From NCBI GenBank assembly GCA_963575645.1, contig OY754466.1, forward strand, positions 36,798,001 to 36,862,000: a stretch of 64,000 nt of DNA. The letters run 5' to 3'. The notes beneath the pieces are model-generated. The model worked only from the letters and a program-made list of their open reading frames with translations. It was not told where the DNA came from and did not search any database. Shown here in pieces: positions 1 to 11,608 of this stretch. This stretch comes from Xanthostigma xanthostigma (lineage: Eukaryota; Arthropoda; Insecta; Raphidioptera; Raphidiidae). How positions within the stretch are numbered: position 1 is the first letter of the stretch; each line of letters begins with the position of its first letter. A program made the translations under genes and the position numbers.

Positions 1-130
1 ATGCGGAAATGAAAGGACCTTTTTTTTTGTTCTCTAAATTTTTGGCCGACGGTCAAATTTTCATCAGCAATGTGGCCCGACGATTAAAAGATTTGCCCGC
101 CTTTGGTCTAGCATCAATTCAAATTTAATT
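1..130. repeat. dispersed repeat fragment
   Basis: The motif GCGGAAATGAAAGGAC at the left edge recurs near 19208 and, inverted, near 28448. All three sit next to T-rich tracts. This is a piece of one dispersed repeat cut by the window edge; no coding potential is visible. Confidence 0.4.
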
Positions 131-159
131 TCTTCAAATTATTTCTTTATAATAATTGA

Positions 160-600
160 TACTATTATCAGTTCTTACATTAAAACCTGCAGGGAACTGA
201 AATCTGTTATTGACAATAATGTTTATGGAAATGTCTGCGAGCTCATCTATTCTCACTTTTTTAATAATAAAAATATGTATTCTTTTTCACAGATGTATAG
301 TTCGGTTGGTTTATAAATTAAATAGTCGTTCAAATTATTACAAATTTCAGAACATTATTGATATAATATGATCCCAGCAATTAATAGTAATTCATTAAAA
401 TTAAAATTATTGATCTATTGCAAAAAGATGATAATTATATATTTTTTTTTTAAATTTTATCACACAAAAATCTTGTCCTCGCCAAACTCGTGCATTGGGG
501 CTATGTAACATTTGGATATGGACACACTGTATCTGTATAATAATATATACACTCACTTAAAAATATACAGCATGTAGGTATGTGTAGTATGTTTGTCAAC
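160..600. other. AT-rich intergenic DNA, no gene seen
   Basis: AT-rich sequence with stop codons in all frames. No repeat family, RNA or splice-flanked coding segment was recognised. Confidence 0.5.
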
Positions 601-604
601 TGTG

Positions 605-835
605 AAGCGGTATATTTACGCGAGGATATCGGACGCTAGCTGTACAATGATAACCCGGCGACGTCACACGACGGACTGGCGTTCTGGCGCCTCGATACTG
701 GTGCTGCTCCTGCTGCATCCCGGGACATCATAGCGTCTGCGTCTGGATTCACGCTGTGCATCCTTATCCCGCTCTATTCGGACATCTGTCTGTCTCTTAT
801 TGTGCGCCGTCAGTTATAGAAAAAGGCTTTGGTAA
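605..835. promoter_or_regulatory. GC-rich island, possible promoter or leader exon
   Basis: About 230 bp markedly richer in G+C than its surroundings and not matched to any other repeat in the window. It contains a GACGTCAC (CRE half-site-like) stretch near 660 and a possible splice donor (TTTG|GTAATA) near 831. A 28-codon mini-ORF (647-733, +) has a short leucine-rich run. It could be a 5' non-coding exon or promoter of the + strand gene whose first ATG is at 5488; a 3' splice-site-like CTCAG lies near 5425. This is inference only. Confidence 0.25.
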
Positions 836-1018
836 TACATATGCAGGTTTATTTACACGTTAACGGGACTTTGGCTGTATCTAAAGAAAAGTACAACAAA
901 AAGACCAAGAAAAATAAAATACACAACATCTGCATTTGAGTTTTCTTTTAGATGTAGGTATAACAATAATCTTAAACGTTTATGGGCTCTGTTGTCGAAC
1001 ATCTATAATCTATAATAT

Positions 1019-1552
1019 ACAGGATGATTTTTAAGTTGATTCTTCTTTTTTAACAGCATGTAGAAATCAAATAGACGAACAAATATTTTAGGTAACTCTT
1101 TTATCAATTCTCAAAAATAAGAAAGAAACGGCCTTTCAAAGATTAATTGAATTTTTTAAATTTTATTTAATTAATTCAAGAGCCCGGTTAAAACACGCGA
1201 AGAAATGATAGCACGAATCGGAAATGCATCCCAAATAATTCGCGGAAGGCCCTTATCGCTACTACAAGCTTGTACAGAGGCATGGCTACGACGCACTCAT
1301 CTTTGTGTTCAATAAAACGGGGAGTACTTCGAACATATTCTGTGAACACTTGACATTGACATAACATATTTCCTTAGTGACATAACATAACGCCAGGACC
1401 GACCTCAAATTTTGATAAAATTTAATAAAACTTTGAAAGCTCGTTCCTCATTTATTATTGAGTTTTGATGAAAAAGGTTACTTGAAATATTTGTTCGTCT
1501 ATTTGATTTTTACACACTGTTAAAAAAAGAATCATCTTAAAAACCACTCTAT
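1019..1552. mobile_element. MITE with about 75-bp terminal inverted repeats
   Basis: The left end (ACAGGATGATTTTTAAG, then a segment ending in GACGAACAAATATTT near 1088) is mirrored at the right end, where AAATATTTGTTCGTC starts near 1488 and the copy runs to about 1552. The interior has no transposase ORF. Terminal symmetry over about 75 bp with a non-coding core is typical of a non-autonomous DNA transposon. Superfamily not assigned. Confidence 0.65.
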
Positions 1553-2539
1553 ATATGTATCTATTGATATTGATCATCAATATAATAAACAGGATTTCTT
1601 ATAATTTTTATATGAAGCTCTAAACACTTTAAAATTCCCAATCTCGCTGTCAGTATTGCACATACCGCTAAACTAGCGGTATGTGCTTTATTATCGCTTT
1701 GTGCGTCAGAGCTGACTTTCGTTCATATAAGAAGTTATATCTAAGTTAATTTCACACGAAATCCATTCAAATTGAAGCTTTTTGAAAAGAGGAGATTCTA
1801 ATTTATAAAATAGAACCATTTTTAAATCAATTTGAGTTCATAAATATTCTTAGGATACGGTCCATTAGTATTTCTGTCTGCCATTTCGTCTATAACTGCG
1901 GTAGACATTAATATTATTATTAGCAGCGGGCTAAGTATCTTCCTTGGTGGCTCACAGATGAGTGTGTCTAAGACCGGTGTCTAAGCGTGAGTGTGTTTTC
2001 TGCTCGGTCGTAGTTCGTGTTTCTTAGTACGACCTAACAGAAAACACATTCCCGCTTTGACACCAGTTATCGATATGTCGTAGTCACATAGTGGAGTTCG
2101 TTTGATTGTGAAAAACCAAGATATTTCATAACCTGCCGGCTGCAGTATCACGTGCTGTGGAAGATTCGTTAAGTTTTGGATCACTTCCAAACACCGCCTT
2201 AAATGGACTACGACCAATGAGTTGTTCTTTTGCCATTGAACATAATAACAACCTACTGACCAAGCGACTGATCCATTATCACAGATTTGGTATTATGAGC
2301 TCAACCGTTGTTGATTCAAATCTGACGGTATTTTGTAACAAAAGAAAGTTTGATATAATAATAATGCATTTAACGTCCGTTTTTCGACTTTATGTCATAA
2401 CAGACGCCATTTGCACCATTAATATTTTCCACCTATCATACTCCCGTTATTTTCTACATTTTTCAACTTCCACTTAATTAATAGCAGCGGACGGATGAAG
2501 GAATTTTAGGACATTAGGATAAGCAGGCAAATTTTGAGC
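1553..2539. other. intergenic, no gene seen
   Basis: No exon-like coding or known repeat recognised. The short ORFs here have no recognisable domain. A small perfect hairpin (CATACCGCTA / TAGCGGTATG) lies near 1661-1683. Confidence 0.4.
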
Positions 2540-2776
2540 ATAGGAGTTTGATAGGTAATCGGCCATGGCCTCAAATAAGGAACCATCCCGATAGTTATCT
2601 GGAATTATTGAGGGAAACCATGGAAAACCTCAACAAGATGGCCCATACAGGAATTACCGTTTCTCGGAGAGAGGCAGCAGGAAAAAGTCGCAGCCACATC
2701 TGCTCCCGCCGGCATTCGAACCCGGTACCTCCCGAATGTGAGTCTAGTGCTCTTACCACTACGCCACCCCGCTGGA
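2540..2776 (-). mobile_element. tRNA-derived SINE-like repeat
   Basis: On the minus strand the segment begins with a tRNA-like head (about 2776-2700). It has a box A-like GGCGTAGTGGTAAGAGC and a box B-like GGGTTCGAATGCC. The anticodon stem does not pair, so it is not a functional tRNA. The tail (about 2700-2540) resembles a repeat body seen in many arthropods, recognisable by the spurious translation 'RETMENLNK'. Retroposed SINE or relic; no coding function inferred. Confidence 0.55.
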
Positions 2777-3415
2777 TAAGAAAGTTCGATATAGCAAATA
2801 GACGTTTTCACGTCAAAATGTTTCGTGTTTATTTTAATACAGAATTGTTGAAATTATACGGAATATAAAATACGACACTGAGAAAATATAATAATAGAAC
2901 CTTAGGTAAGGTTTGCATGTCATATTTTTAAATCAACAAAGTATTGGTTTTATACGCTTTTCACGTAAGCAATAAAATTAAATATGTAACAGCGCCAGGA
3001 AAAATCTATTTTCCTGTCTGTTGTGATTTATTGAAGGTCGCGCACCTGTTAGTGTTGAATTATTAAGACATATTTTTATTTTGTAATATGTATTCATGCA
3101 CGATATGAAATTTAAATTAAGATGCAGTCTTGCATTTTATTTATTATTTTATTTGTAAAGTGAACATTATCATTATTTCTACAACTATTAATTAATTTAC
3201 ATTTTTTTTAACATATTTAAATATTATATTAATATTAATGTTTCCTGCCCAACTTGGCAAAGCCAGTGTTTCAGATTTTCAAAATCTTTTAAGACTTTTT
3301 TTATTACATAAGAACGAACGTAAAAATAATTAGTTAACGATTGTTGTGTGAAATTGTTAAACAACAAGAAAAAGCAATTTTCTTGTTCAAGATATTTTCG
3401 TTATAAGACTAACGC

Positions 3416-3557
3416 TGGGTTGCAGAAAGCATTGTCAAAAAATCTGAGTTGACAATGACGTTAGATTGTAATCATATTATTACAGTTTCCATTACATCAT
3501 GAGCAGTCTAATGTATTCAAACTCTCTGTCATCTAGAAACATTAGGTTGTACTCACA
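3416..3557. mobile_element. fragment of the 706-bp TIR element family
   Basis: About 140 bp matches, in inverted orientation, the right terminus of the element at 22301-23006. It shares TGGGTTGCAGAAAG, TTGTCAAAAAAT, GACGTTAGATTGT and GCAGTCTAATGTATTCAAA. The other end is missing. Confidence 0.6.
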
Positions 3558-3750
3558 AAAAAAAAAAAAACAAATGATTGAGCTACATACAAAAAAATTT
3601 TAACCATTTTTTTACCATCTTTGAAATTTTGTATCCCCCTTATCTTAAAATGGGTCCAGATTCCGCCTATATATCATATAAGAAAAAATGATCTAAATTA
3701 CTTTAATAGCTGTTGTACCAAGCGGCAGACGATTGGGCCGACATGTTTTT

Positions 3751-3909
3751 TAACTTCCCGCTTTAAAAAAAAAAAAAATTTTTTTTTTTCAGAAATCGGG
3801 AAGTTATTGGTTTCACCCCGATTTTCGAAAATCGAGTTTTCGCCAGATCTCGACGTTTTGAGGTCCTAGGAAGCTATTAAAACTATTTTGGCGAAGATGT
3901 CCGTAGGGC

Positions 3910-3942
<33 letters not shown>

Positions 3943-4825
3943 ATGTATGTATGTAAACCTTTTATATCTTTTGAACGGAGTGTCCGACTGAAATGTGGTT
4001 TACGGCATCTGACGTGATCTTGGTGAACTTAGACTTCCTGAAAATTTGAAACGATTCGGCCCAAAAAATTTTGAGAAATCTTAAAAAAACCAGTTTTAAA
4101 AATTTTTAAAAATTTGTTTTTGTAAAAAATTTTCTAAACTACTAAACCGATTAATTCCAAAAACTAATCAGCTCTTCTCCTTAACAAACTGCGTCGATTT
4201 CCGCAAACCGCATCAAAATCGGTTCATTTGTTCACGAGATACCGTGAACGAAAAAATCGTAAAAAAGTGTTTTTTTAAAATGATTCTTAAAATTGTTATC
4301 AGATTGATTTTTTTGTAATAAATTACTTTCTTAGGCTAAAAAAACTGCGTCGATCGCCGCAAACCATATCAAAATTGGTTCATTTGTTCGTGAGATAACG
4401 TGAACGAAAAATTAGGAAAAAAAAATTTTTAAAATTACTCGTAAAATTCTTATCAAATCGATTTTTTTGTAATAATTTACTTTCTTAGGTTAAAAAAACT
4501 GCGTCGATTGCAGCAAACCGCATCAAAATCGGCTCATTTGTTCACGAGATATGGTGAACGAAAAATTTTTAAAAAGTGTTTTTTTTAAATAGCTCGTAAA
4601 ATTCCTATGAGATTGATTTTTCTGTATTAAATTACTTTTTTAGGTTAAAAATTTGCGTCGGCTGCCGCAAATCGCATCAAAATCGGTTCATTTGTTCATG
4701 AGATATCGTGAACGAAAATTTCGTAACAAAGTGTTTTTTTTTGAGCTCGAAGAGCTAAAAAATAAACTTCTTGCTATATTTTATATATTTTTGAGCGTTT
4801 TGAACTCGAAAATAGCGGGAAGTTA
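3751..4825. mobile_element. non-autonomous TIR element with internal ~155-bp repeats
   Basis: Termini are inverted: TAACTTCCCGCT (3751-3762) and AGCGGGAAGTTA (4814-4825). If TA is taken as the target duplication, the element proper starts with ACTTCCCGCT. Inside are a GT/GTAT microsatellite (about 3905-3955) and four degenerate tandem copies of a roughly 155-bp unit. Each unit carries a TGCGTCGAT-like block and a 'TTCATTTGTTC.CGAGAT' block (near 4191, 4346, 4499 and 4656). No intact ORF. TA flanks suggest a Tc1/mariner-type mover, but this is not proven. Confidence 0.5.
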
Positions 4826-5487
4826 CAGGGATGGCCTGCAGGGTCAAACTTCTTTTCAAATTTTTTTTTTTGCTTTGTAACTATACTGACTGTTTATGAA
4901 CTTAGATTGAAAAAACACAATTTTAAAAAGTCCATAACTGGTCCATTAATATATATTTATTATATGGAAAATACTTCGTGATTAATTATTATTTAACAGC
5001 ATCGTTCTATATTTTTTATTATTGTGAATAATTATCTTGTATGCTATTTACTTGTATTTTGAATGTAAGGTACTGTTACAATCTGAAGCACTTTTAAGAG
5101 CATTATTCGGTTCGTTACGTCTAGTTACATGTCTCTGACACTAATGTTAATAATAATTATAATTACTTCCTATATATGTATAAGTCGGTTACACCTGGTG
5201 TTACAGATCTTGCGAACCCCAGCACGCGTCTATTCATAATGTGCATGTCAAAGACATCGGAGTCATTATTAATCCAACATTCGTTGATCTACAAACAGCG
5301 TTTAAAATATTTTCAACATAAATGTGACAGTTTAAGTACTTACAAAAAATATAATTTATTGTAATAAAATAATTTGAATAGCATTCAAATAAAAAATTGA
5401 AGTATTTAAAACAAAAGTGTCTCAGAGTGTAAAAGTTCGTTCAGTATTAAACAAGATTAAAAAGTTGTAATTTAAAAAAAAATAATT

Positions 5488-5666
5488 ATGAGCTTAATGT
5501 CACATAATTTAGCAGAAAGTGGTCCAGTGTTTGGTCCTGTAGCAATTGATAGATTAAATTTTGATGGGGGTGGTAGTCATATGACTCATATGACACACAC
5601 AGCGGGGACGTTTCGAAAAAATGTCAAGCAAAAATTACTTGGAAAATTTGGAAACGGTGAACATCC
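5488..5666 (+). CDS. single-pass membrane protein gene, exon 1
   Basis: First coding exon of a three-exon gene (5488-5666, 13049-13220, 14637-14915; 630 nt, 209 aa). The ATG at 5488 follows an A-rich leader, with TATTTAAA at 5403 and an initiator-like TCAGTA at 5441, though the spacing is not ideal for a TATA promoter. The exon encodes a soluble, Gly/Ser/His-containing N-terminus (residues 1-60; starts MSLMSHNLAESG, later HMTHMTHTAG) and a basic patch (KNVKQKLLGKFG). It ends in phase 2 at a strong donor, CC|GTAAGT. The join to exon 2 keeps the frame and gives ...GNGEHP-LYPFLQKYY. I do not recognise the family. The whole protein looks like an insect single-span membrane protein of unknown function. 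A leader exon further upstream is possible. Confidence 0.75.
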
Positions 5667-5880
5667 GTAAGTATTACAGTTCAGCAATTTTATACTGTAA
5701 TCTCTCTCATTAATTTATGTCAAAATAAAATAACAATAAATTGGAAAAAAAATTAGGTACCTACTAAGAAAATTCTGTGTAAAATTGAAATGAAAAGTAA
5801 ACAATTCCAGGCAATTGGACGACCGCGACGGGACCATTCCAGCTTCGAAAATATTGACATTTGACATATTATCTATACTA

Positions 5881-6470
5881 ATATATAAAGCTGAAGAGTA
5901 TAATTATAATAATTTATAAAAGGCTTCGCGGGCCGCCAATTGCCCAGGCCTGATCTATTCTAATATATAAAGCTAAAGAGTTTGTTTGTTTGGTTGGTTG
6001 ACCGCGCTAACCTCAGAACTACTGGTTCGAATTGAAATTTTGACGTGATAACGTCTTATTAATTGATGAAACACCAGCTGCACGCACGAAAAAGTGTAAC
6101 GTTCCGCCTGACCCTGTGCGTGCAAGCAGTAAATATGATATTCGAGCGGAATACGTTATCACGTAAAACTATCGTCCGTAAACCGACTTTACAGACAACC
6201 AATTTTTTGTTTGTTTGTTGGATAGTTTATTTATCGAGGAAGGCTATAGGCTATATAATATCGCGCTCCGATCAATAGGAGCGGAGCATCAATGAAAAAT
6301 GTTGCAAAATGTAATTTAAAATTTGTCCGTCCGATAAAAACTTTTGAGCGGTAATTCCGATCATCATGAAATTATCTCGGTAAACTAAGATGAACGTGCG
6401 TACTCATGTACCCCCCCATTCGTTCTTTTGCACCCGGGTGAAACTGGGCGGGACCGCTAGCAATAAATAA
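5881..6470 (+). repeat. dispersed repeat with 'ctcaggaactactgg' motif
   Basis: Starts with TAATATATAAAGCT..., and contains the CTCAGAACTACTGGTTCGA, CGAGGAAGGCTATAGGC and CACCCGGGTGAAAC blocks. It ends near GGGACCGCTAG. A second copy lies inverted at 30472-30842. Repeats with these blocks are common in insect genomes. The copy is interrupted by the short HINE insertion at 6042-6202. Confidence 0.6.
6042..6202 (+). mobile_element. short HINE (non-autonomous Helentron-like), complete copy
   Basis: A 161-bp element inserted in a T-tract of the dispersed repeat at 5881-6470. The uninterrupted version of the site is seen in the copy around 30725-30765. It has subterminal inverted repeats ACGTGATAACGT (6043-6054) and ACGTTATCACGT (6153-6164). 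A stem-loop, GTCCGTAAA-ccgac-TTTACAGAC (6174-6196), precedes the 3' end AACCAA. Short subterminal inverted repeats plus a 3' stem-loop plus insertion between Ts is the architecture described for Helentron-associated elements such as DINE-1. No coding capacity. Longer relatives lie at 7038-10636, 24349-24925 and 29485-30050. Confidence 0.6.
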
Positions 6471-6650
6471 AATAAAATGTCTGTTAACAAATGCGGTGAC
6501 GCGGGTAACGGCAAGCAAGTACGAAATATAATATTTGCTATTCGTTTGCATGGTTATGTTATTACGTCATGTCAAAATTAACCAAAGCATGTTTGTCAGC
6601 TACCTATCTAATTTCTGATCTGTAGAATAAGAGGACCGCTGATTTTTTTA

Positions 6651-7037
6651 TTTTCAAAATATTTCCGAAACTACAAAGTTTAGAAAAAAAGTTTACAAAA
6701 CTTTCTCGTAAAACTAAATAGAATAAACCGTTATGAAAAGTATACCATTATTATATAAAAAACAACGTTGTAACATATATCTCGTCTCCGCATGCGCCGA
6801 TTTTCCTGAAAACAATAGGACTCTTCATATCAAACATCCTCCCAAAATTTGTTTTCGGTCCGCACAGCCGTGTGACCTGTATAAGACAGATCGTTAGTCT
6901 GTGTGCATTATACAGATCACACGAATGAGCGGATCGACATCAAATTTTGCTAAGATGCTTGATAAATATGAAGAATTATATTGTTTGTGGGAAAGATCGC
7001 CGCATGCACAGAAGAGATACGTGCTGGAATTTTTTTT
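6651..7037. repeat. unit related to the HINE interior, with inverted halves
   Basis: Carries the 'GCATGCGCCGATTTTCC' block (about 6790) and its inverted form (about 6998), flanked by TATACCATTATTATATAAA. The same block recurs near 7917, 8041 and 9178, and inverted near 10286 and 10408. It borders the HINE start at 7038, so it may belong to an older nested copy. Confidence 0.45.
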
Positions 7038-8177
7038 GACGTGATAACGTCTTATAAATTGATGAATCACCAATCTTATAAATTGATAAAACACCGGCTG
7101 CATGCACGAAAAAGTGTAACGTTCCTAACGCGTAACGTTCCTAACGTTCGTAACGCGTAACGTTCCTAACGTTCGTAACGCGTAACGTTCCTAACGTTCC
7201 TAACGCGTAACGTTCCGCCTGACCCTGTGCGTGCTTTTTGCTAATTTCTCGCTCAATTTAAATCAGATCGGTTTGAAACCAGTCTTAAACGAAAGAGGAG
7301 AACATTTTACATAGATTTCGTATAACAGAATTTGCCTAAACAGTTTTTTTATACAAATTTATATAGAACCAGTGGGAGTATATGCCCAAGTAATTCAAGA
7401 ATTACAAGGCGCGAAATTTTACGTCATATACCCCGGTGTTTTGTTTGAAAATCGGTGTATATATAATTATATTTAACGACACTTGGAGAATAATATAGTA
7501 TAACTTAATTTACTTATTCTAAGAAAAAAATAACAGTTGAAAATAATGAAACACAGAAAGGAAAATATAATTTTAATAATTTCATGGTTCTCTATGTAAT
7601 ATGTTATTGTGTCATGCAAAAATTAAACCTAACTAACATCTTCAGAACAAAAGAACAACAGATTTTTTTTCAAAATATTTCTGAAAATATGAGTTTAGAA
7701 AAAAAATTTCATAACTTTCTTGTAAAAACAGATAGAAAAATAAACCGTTATGAAAAGTACCCAATTATTATATAAAAACAACTTTATAACATATAATATG
7801 TGCCGACTTTAGCTCAAAGAATTTTTTACAAAACTTTCTTTAAAATAAAATAATAAAACATTATAAAAAGTACACCATTATTATATAAAAAACAACGATG
7901 GCATGTATCTCTTTTGCGCATGCGCCGATTTTTCCCAAAAATTATACAAAACTCTTGTAAAAATAGATCGAATAATAAACAGTTATGAAAAGTATACCAT
8001 TGTTATATACAAACAACTTTATAACTTATACCTCTTCTGCGCATGCGCCGACTTTCCCTCAAAAAACATTTTACAAAACTTTCTTGTAAAGTAGAATAAT
8101 AAAACATTATAAGTACACCATTATTATATAAAAAAATTGGATGTCTGTAAAGTCGGTTTACGGACGATAGTTTTATA

Positions 8178-9060
8178 CCATCTTTAGAAGTCCGCCATAT
8201 TGGATTTAGAGTGACGTCACTTTATTTTTCGAGTTATTCTCAGCAAGCCCTTTCATTTGATACCCATATTGTAGGAAAGCATAATAAAATTAGTCCGCCA
8301 TCTTTAGAAGTCCGCCATATTGGATTTAGAGTGACGTCACTTTATTTTTCGAGTTATTCTCAGCAAGCCCTTTCATTTGATACCCATATTGTAGAAAAGC
8401 ATAATAAAATAAGTCCGCCATCTTTAGAAGTCCGCCATATTGGATTTAAAGTGACGTTACTTTATTTTTCGAGTTATTCTCAGCAAGCCCTTTCATTTGA
8501 TACCCATATTGTAGGAAAGCATAATAAAATTAGTCCGCCATCTTTAGAAGTCCGCCATATTGGATTTAGAGTGACGTCACTTTATGTTTCGAGTTATTCT
8601 CAGTAAGCCCTTTCATTTGATACCCATATTGTAGGAAAGCATAATAAAATTAGTCCGCCATCTTTAGAAGTCCGCCATATTGGATTTATAGTGACGTAAC
8701 TTTATTTTTCGAGTTATTCTCAGCAAGCCCTTTCATTTGATACCCATATTGTAGGAAAGCATAATAAAATTAGTCCGCCATCTTTAGAAGTCCGCCATAT
8801 TGGATTTAGAGTGACGTCACTTTATGATTCGAGTTATTCTCAGCAAGCCCTTTCATTTGATACCCATATTGTAGGAAAGCATAATAACATTAGTCCGCCA
8901 TCTTTAGAAGTCCGCCATATTGGATTTAGAGTGACGTCACTTTATTTTTCGAGTTATTCTCAGCAAGCTCTTTCATTTGATACCCATATTGTAGGAAAGC
9001 ATAATAAAATTAGTCCGCCATCTTTAGAAGTCCGCTATATTGGATTTAGAGTGACGTCAC
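8178..9060. repeat. 120-bp tandem satellite, about 7.4 copies
   Basis: The period is exactly 120 bp. Each unit reads CCATCTTTAGAAGTCCGCCA, then GTGACGTCAC, TTATTCTCAGCAAGCCC and GGAAAGCATAATAAAATTAG. Copies differ by only a few substitutions. Most units retain the perfect palindrome GTGACGTCAC (a CRE-like site). An ORF of up to 131 codons runs through the array, but it comes from the 120-bp (3n) period and is not taken as a gene. The array starts directly after an inverted HINE 3' terminus. Confidence 0.9.
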
Positions 9061-10409
9061 CGATTTTCCCCAAAAAAATTACAAAAATTTCTAGTAAAAA
9101 TAGATAGAGTAAAAACCGTCTTAAAAACTATATTATTATTATATAAAACAACATTATAAGAGATATATTCTTTTATGCATGCGCCGATGTTCCCCAAAAA
9201 CAATAGGCCACTTCATATTTGCATATCAAACATCCTCCCAAAATTTGGTTTCAATCCGCTCATCCTTGGTGTCGGAATGATAAGAAATGTCAAAAGTGAC
9301 GTTTGCTTCTGTCAAAGTATTAAGTTCTAATAATTAGTTATTCAAATTGTTAACTTAGAAGGCGTTGCATTTCAGAAATATTCGAAACGGCATCCGTTTT
9401 TGAACAAATGCTATCTTTTAATTTCATTATTGTCATAAACAAAATTTATCGACCAATTTTATTTTAAGACTGAACATACGCAATAATTATATTACCATGT
9501 TATACCGTGCAACAGAGAGAGATAACCGAAAGATGTTTGCTATCGGTTATATCAGATTGAATTTATTTCTATATAAATGTGTATAAAAAAACTGATTGGG
9601 CGAATTCTGTTGTACGAAATTTATGTAAAATTTTCTCCTCTTTCGTTTAAGACTGGTTTCAAACCGATCTGATTTAAATTGAGCGAGTTATAAGCGAAAA
9701 ACTTCGTTTTTTCTAAATTGCTCCCCTCTGGAGCAAAAATTCAAAAATCGGGCGACGTTAGGATCTAAGTTACCCGGAGACAAATCGAACAAAAAAAAGT
9801 TTTTTAAAATCGGTTAAGTCGTTTGGGCTGTACGCTGGATACAAAATTCGGGATCACAGATTCACAGATTCACAGATTCACAGACAAAGCGAGTACATAT
9901 AGGCGCTTTAGCTTACGCTATTCGCGCCTAAAAATAGCTGTATAAATGCAATGTTGTCTAATGCATGGCGCGACGCGGTCGGTCGTCTTTGTTTGCCGTA
10001 CATGGAAATTAGACGATAACGTATGTCTTGTCTTAACATGAAAACGGCTGCATTTCTAATGTTTAATTCAATTTTTTGACATTAGTATTTTGTGAAATGC
10101 AACGCCTTCTAAGTTAAGTATTGGAATAACTAATTATTATTAGAACATAATACTTTGACAGTTGCAAACGTCACTTTTGACATTTCTTATCATTCCGACA
10201 CCAAGGATAAGCGGATTGAAACCAAATTTTGGGAGGATGTTTGATATGCAAATATGAAGTGGCTTATTGTTTTTGGGGATCATCGGCGCATGCGTAAAAG
10301 AATATATCTCTTATAATGATGTTTTATATAATAATAATATAGTTTTTAAAACGGTTTTTACTCTATCTATTTTTACTAGAAATTTTTGTAAATTTTTTGG
10401 GGAAAATCG
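9061..10409. repeat. large inverted repeat (arms about 315 bp)
   Basis: The left arm starts CGATTTTCCCCAAAAAAA (9061) and ends near GGCGTTGCATTTC (9373). The right arm starts GAAATGCAACGCC (10094) and ends GGGGAAAATCG (10409). The spacer holds a TE-like tail with four ATTCACAG repeats (about 9862-9893). Confidence 0.75.
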
Positions 10410-10639
10410 GCGCATGCGCAAAAGAGATACATGCCATAGTTGTTTTTTATATAATAATAGTATACTTTTTATAATGTTTTATTATTCTACTTAATAAAAT
10501 TTACCTAAATTTGAAGCGAAAGATGCAATATCATAGATTCGAATTATTATAATTATTATATAAATTTAGGTTATGTATTACGGAATACGTTATCACGTAA
10601 AACTATCGTCTGTAAACCGACTTTACAGACAACCAATTT

Positions 10640-11500
10640 TTTTTTTTTTTTTTGTTATAATGGTATATTTTTCAATTTAATTTTCCAAGAAAATTTTGTA
10701 AAAAATATTTTCTTCTCAACTTTTTTTGTTCTGAAGATCTGTCAAAAATAAAACAACTGATATTTTTATAAAATGCAATTACGATTCAAAAACTTTTTAT
10801 CCAAAAATATATAGATTAAATAGGTCAACGTGAGCCTTCACAGCTCGGATTTCAAAGTGTTAAATCTAGGAAAAAGTTGAAGTTTTTGTTGAACTTGAGT
10901 AACAATGCAACGCACTAAATCGGGACCTTTTTGTACTATGTTTGCACGTTACAAACAACACTTTGTCATATTGCAGTGTATACAGTGCCTGTCAAAAGAA
11001 AATACCAATAAAAAAATTTAGTCGCAGTGGGTCATCTTATTTAAATAATTTAAATAGCCCATCAAGTGGCAAATAGTTAATTTGAAAGTAATTTTTAGCA
11101 TCATATATGAATACGGGAAAAAAAGAGTGTGGTACCGATTTGAGTGTGTTGTAGATTATTATCAACATATGAGGCCATCAGCGTCTGTGAACACTTTTTA
11201 AAAGATACTAGCCGTCCTATTGCTCTGAAATAGAGCAAATTTTTTTTTTAACTAAACTTTCTTGTTTGTTTTCCTTTTCAGCATATAATATATGCAAATT
11301 GTTTTTCCACCGCCTGCTCATAATATGTCATGTTTTTTGTAACGTTAAAATTGATTTTTTGAAACCTTTATTGCAATTCTAACACCCTTTTGCAGCGGTT
11401 CCTAAATTTTTAAGGTATCTCTTTTATTTTATGGAACCCCACATCAAAAGATTACAAATTAAAGACGCTACAATTAAAAATAAGAACATTGACCTCTATA
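10640..11500. other. intronic AT-rich DNA, nothing recognised
   Basis: Intron 1 of the + strand membrane-protein gene. No exon-like ORF, RNA or family-level repeat was recognised. Confidence 0.4.
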
Positions 11501-11577
11501 AGGCCTAGTTTATATGAGAGGCGTTCAACGCGCGTTGGCCCAACGCGCGTTGAACGCCTCTCATATAAACTAGGCCT
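11501..11577. repeat. 77-bp perfect palindrome
   Basis: AGGCCTAGTTTATATGAGAG at the left is exactly mirrored at the right (ends ACTAGGCCT). The centre is CGCGTTGG-C-CCAACGCG. It shares its whole arm with the neighbouring 210-bp palindrome, so it is probably an internally deleted member of the same hairpin MITE family. Confidence 0.85.
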
Positions 11578-11608
11578 AATCGTAACTGTAAAATTATTTA
11601 ACATACAT

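Larger units (their letters stand above)
7038..10636 (+). mobile_element. long composite HINE/Helentron-like element
   Basis: Begins with GACGTGATAACGTCTTA and ends with ACGTTATCACGT, a perfect GTCTGTAAA-ccgac-TTTACAGAC hairpin and AACCAA (10636), which are the termini of the 161-bp copy. Between them lie short tandem 'taacgcgtaacgttcc' repeats (about 7115-7216) and ~120-bp degenerate units with GCGCATGCGCCGA. An inverted 3' terminus (about 8143-8177) follows, then a 120-bp satellite (8178-9060) and a pair of large inverted arms (9061-9375 / 10092-10409). No helicase ORF is present, so it is non-autonomous or a product of nested insertions. Confidence 0.5.

Noticed and set aside
647..733. 28-codon secreted or membrane peptide (leucine-rich run)
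   Set aside because: Too short, no splice donor in frame and no conservation evidence; kept only as part of the GC-rich island.
8211..9107. 131- and 98-codon ORFs in the 120-bp array
   Set aside because: A 120-bp period keeps any open frame open; no promoter, splice context or domain.
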